Both the position numbers and the translations under genes were made by a program. Below, piece by piece: positions 5,334 through 6,504 of a stretch of DNA of 6,504 nt; the first letter of the stretch is position 1; each line of letters begins with the position of its first letter. The notes beneath the pieces are model-generated. The model was not told the DNA's origin. It saw nothing but the letters and a program-made list of their open reading frames with translations, and ran no database searches. Source of the stretch: Sulfurovum sp. (GTDB lineage: Bacteria; Campylobacterota; Campylobacteria; Campylobacterales; Sulfurovaceae); contig WFYB01000159.1 of NCBI GenBank assembly GCA_015490315.1, positions 1 through 6,504 of the forward strand. Direction: 5' to 3'.

Positions 5334-6504
5334 ATGGGTGTACATAATTCAATCGGTCTTGGTAAAAAGATCACCATCACTATTGACGGCAAAGAGTGCA
5401 AGAGTACTTTTGGCAAAACGATCCTGCAGATCGCACGAGAGAACGGGATCTATATCCCTACGATGTGCTATCTGACCAAGGTCAAGCCGATTGCATCATG
5501 CCGTATGTGTATCGTCAATGTCGAAGGGGTTGAGGGTGCGATCCTCTCCTGCCAGGAGAAAGCGGTCGACGGCGCAGTGATCACGACGGATAATAAGGAG
5601 CTCTTCCAGGAGCGTCAGAATATCATGAAGCTCTACAATGTCAACCACCCGCTTGAGTGCGGTGTCTGTGACCAGAGTGGTGAGTGCGATCTGCAGAACA
5701 AGACGCTGGAGTTTGAGGTGGACAATCAGACATTTACGGCACGTGAGCAGTTCAGACCTATCGAAAACTGGGGGCATGTCAGTTATGATGCATCGCTCTG
5801 TATCATGTGTGAAAAGTGCGTGAGGGTCTCGACAGAGATTACCGGAGATGAGGCACTTCAGATCAAGTTTGGCGGATACTCTTCGGAGATCATCAATGTC
5901 AAACCGGAAAAGAACTACGCAACACTCGGTGAAGCAGCAGCGGTCTGTCCGGTCGGTGCACTGGTCGATACCAACTTCAAGTATATCGCCAATGCCTGGG
6001 AGCTGACGAAAGTACCATCCTCATGCCCGCATTGCGGTGGCGGATGCCAGCTCTACTATGAGGTCAAGCCCGCAGGGATCGAAAACAGACGTGAAACGAT
6101 CTACCGTGTAGGTAACAACTATGAATTCTCTACACTCTGTCCGGCAGGACGTTATGCATTTGACTATGACAACACCACTGCCGTGAAAGATCCCGAAGCG
6201 TTCAACAGAGCAATAGAGGCATTCAAAAAAGCCAAAACGATCCGTTTTAGTTCCATGACATCCAACGAAGAGGCACTGATTCTTCAAAAGCTCAAAGAGA
6301 AGTATGGATACAGACTGCTCTCACCGGAAGCCAAAGCCTATCGTGACTTTATAGATGCCTACGGATCGGTCACAGGCAATCACCTCTACGGCGGTGACCT
6401 GAAAACACTGGGCAAATCACAGGGGATCATTATCCTCGGTACGAGACTCAACGATGATCATCCGACAGTGAAATACCATGTGAATATGGCGAGCAAGTGG
6501 GAGC
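5334..6504 (+). CDS. nuoG: NADH-quinone oxidoreductase subunit G (NuoG), 5' part
   Basis: The 75 kDa iron-sulfur subunit of complex I. It is open at the right edge after 390 codons, roughly the first half. All N-terminal cluster ligands are present: [2Fe-2S] N1b by Cys45, 56, 59 and 73 (spacing x10, x2, x13); N5 by His105, Cys109, 112 and 118 in HPLECGVCDQSGEC; N4 by Cys156, 159, 162 and 205. The optional extra cluster N7 is also encoded: Cys231, 234 and 238 in CPHCGGGC plus Cys269 in TLCPAGR. From about 285 the molybdopterin-oxidoreductase-like domain begins; GIIILGTRLNDDHP (364-377) fits it. The start follows the previous stop TAG by one base. No good ribosome-binding site is visible, only a weak GGTGG at 5320-5324, so initiation probably depends on translation of the gene before it. 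Identification is secure. Confidence 0.97.
   Translation, partial: MGVHNSIGLGKKITITIDGKECKSTFGKTILQIARENGIYIPTMCYLTKVKPIASCRMCIVNVEGVEGAILSCQEKAVDGAVITTDNKELFQERQNIMKLYNVNHPLECGVCDQSGECDLQNKTLEFEVDNQTFTAREQFRPIENWGHVSYDASLCIMCEKCVRVSTEITGDEALQIKFGGYSSEIINVKPEKNYATLGEAAAVCPVGALVDTNFKYIANAWELTKVPSSCPHCGGGCQLYYEVKPAGIENRRETIYRVGNNYEFSTLCPAGRYAFDYDNTTAVKDPEAFNRAIEAFKKAKTIRFSSMTSNEEALILQKLKEKYGYRLLSPEAKAYRDFIDAYGSVTGNHLYGGDLKTLGKSQGIIILGTRLNDDHPTVKYHVNMASKWE

Overview
The window is the front half of a respiratory complex I (NADH:quinone oxidoreductase-type, nuo) operon. All seven genes lie on the + strand, packed end to end. The order is nuoA, nuoB, nuoC, nuoD, a small cysteine-free protein in the nuoE slot, a 669-residue GltD-like flavoprotein in the nuoF slot, and nuoG, which runs off the right edge. 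Adjacent genes overlap by 1 to 19 bases or are separated by 1 to 8 bases. No gap is large enough to hold a terminator or an internal promoter, so the window reads as one transcript that starts upstream of base 1 and continues past base 6504.

The organism is most likely a Campylobacterota (epsilonproteobacterial) chemolithotroph of the Sulfurovum / Sulfurimonas / Nitratifractor kind. The main reason is the replacement of canonical NuoE and NuoF between nuoD and nuoG. That replacement is known from Helicobacter pylori and Campylobacter jejuni. The larger GltD-type flavoprotein and the roughly balanced base composition fit free-living sulfur or hydrogen oxidisers better than the AT-rich pathogens. 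The genus is an inference from sequence style only.

Layout: 1-27 leader with a ribosome-binding site; 28-417 nuoA (membrane subunit); 399-944 nuoB (cluster N2); 944-1723 nuoC and 1732-2970 nuoD (peripheral arm, quinone site); 2979-3323 NuoE-position protein; 3323-5332 NuoF-position flavoprotein; 5334 to the end nuoG (clusters N1b, N4, N5 and N7, then the start of the molybdopterin-oxidoreductase-like domain).

How they work together: NuoB, C and D form the connecting part of the peripheral arm, which hands electrons to quinone through N2. NuoA is one of the membrane helices beside the quinone channel. NuoG carries the chain of iron-sulfur clusters feeding that path. The electron-entry end is unusual. 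The NADH/FMN Rossmann domain of NuoF and the [2Fe-2S] cluster of NuoE are absent. In their place is a protein that joins a remnant of the NuoF C-terminal iron-sulfur (N3) domain to a GltD-type FAD/NAD(P)H oxidoreductase. The N3 remnant has lost one of its cluster cysteines, and a GltD-type cysteine pair sits at the protein's extreme C-terminus instead of ahead of the flavin domain. This input module is the part of the window most worth study.
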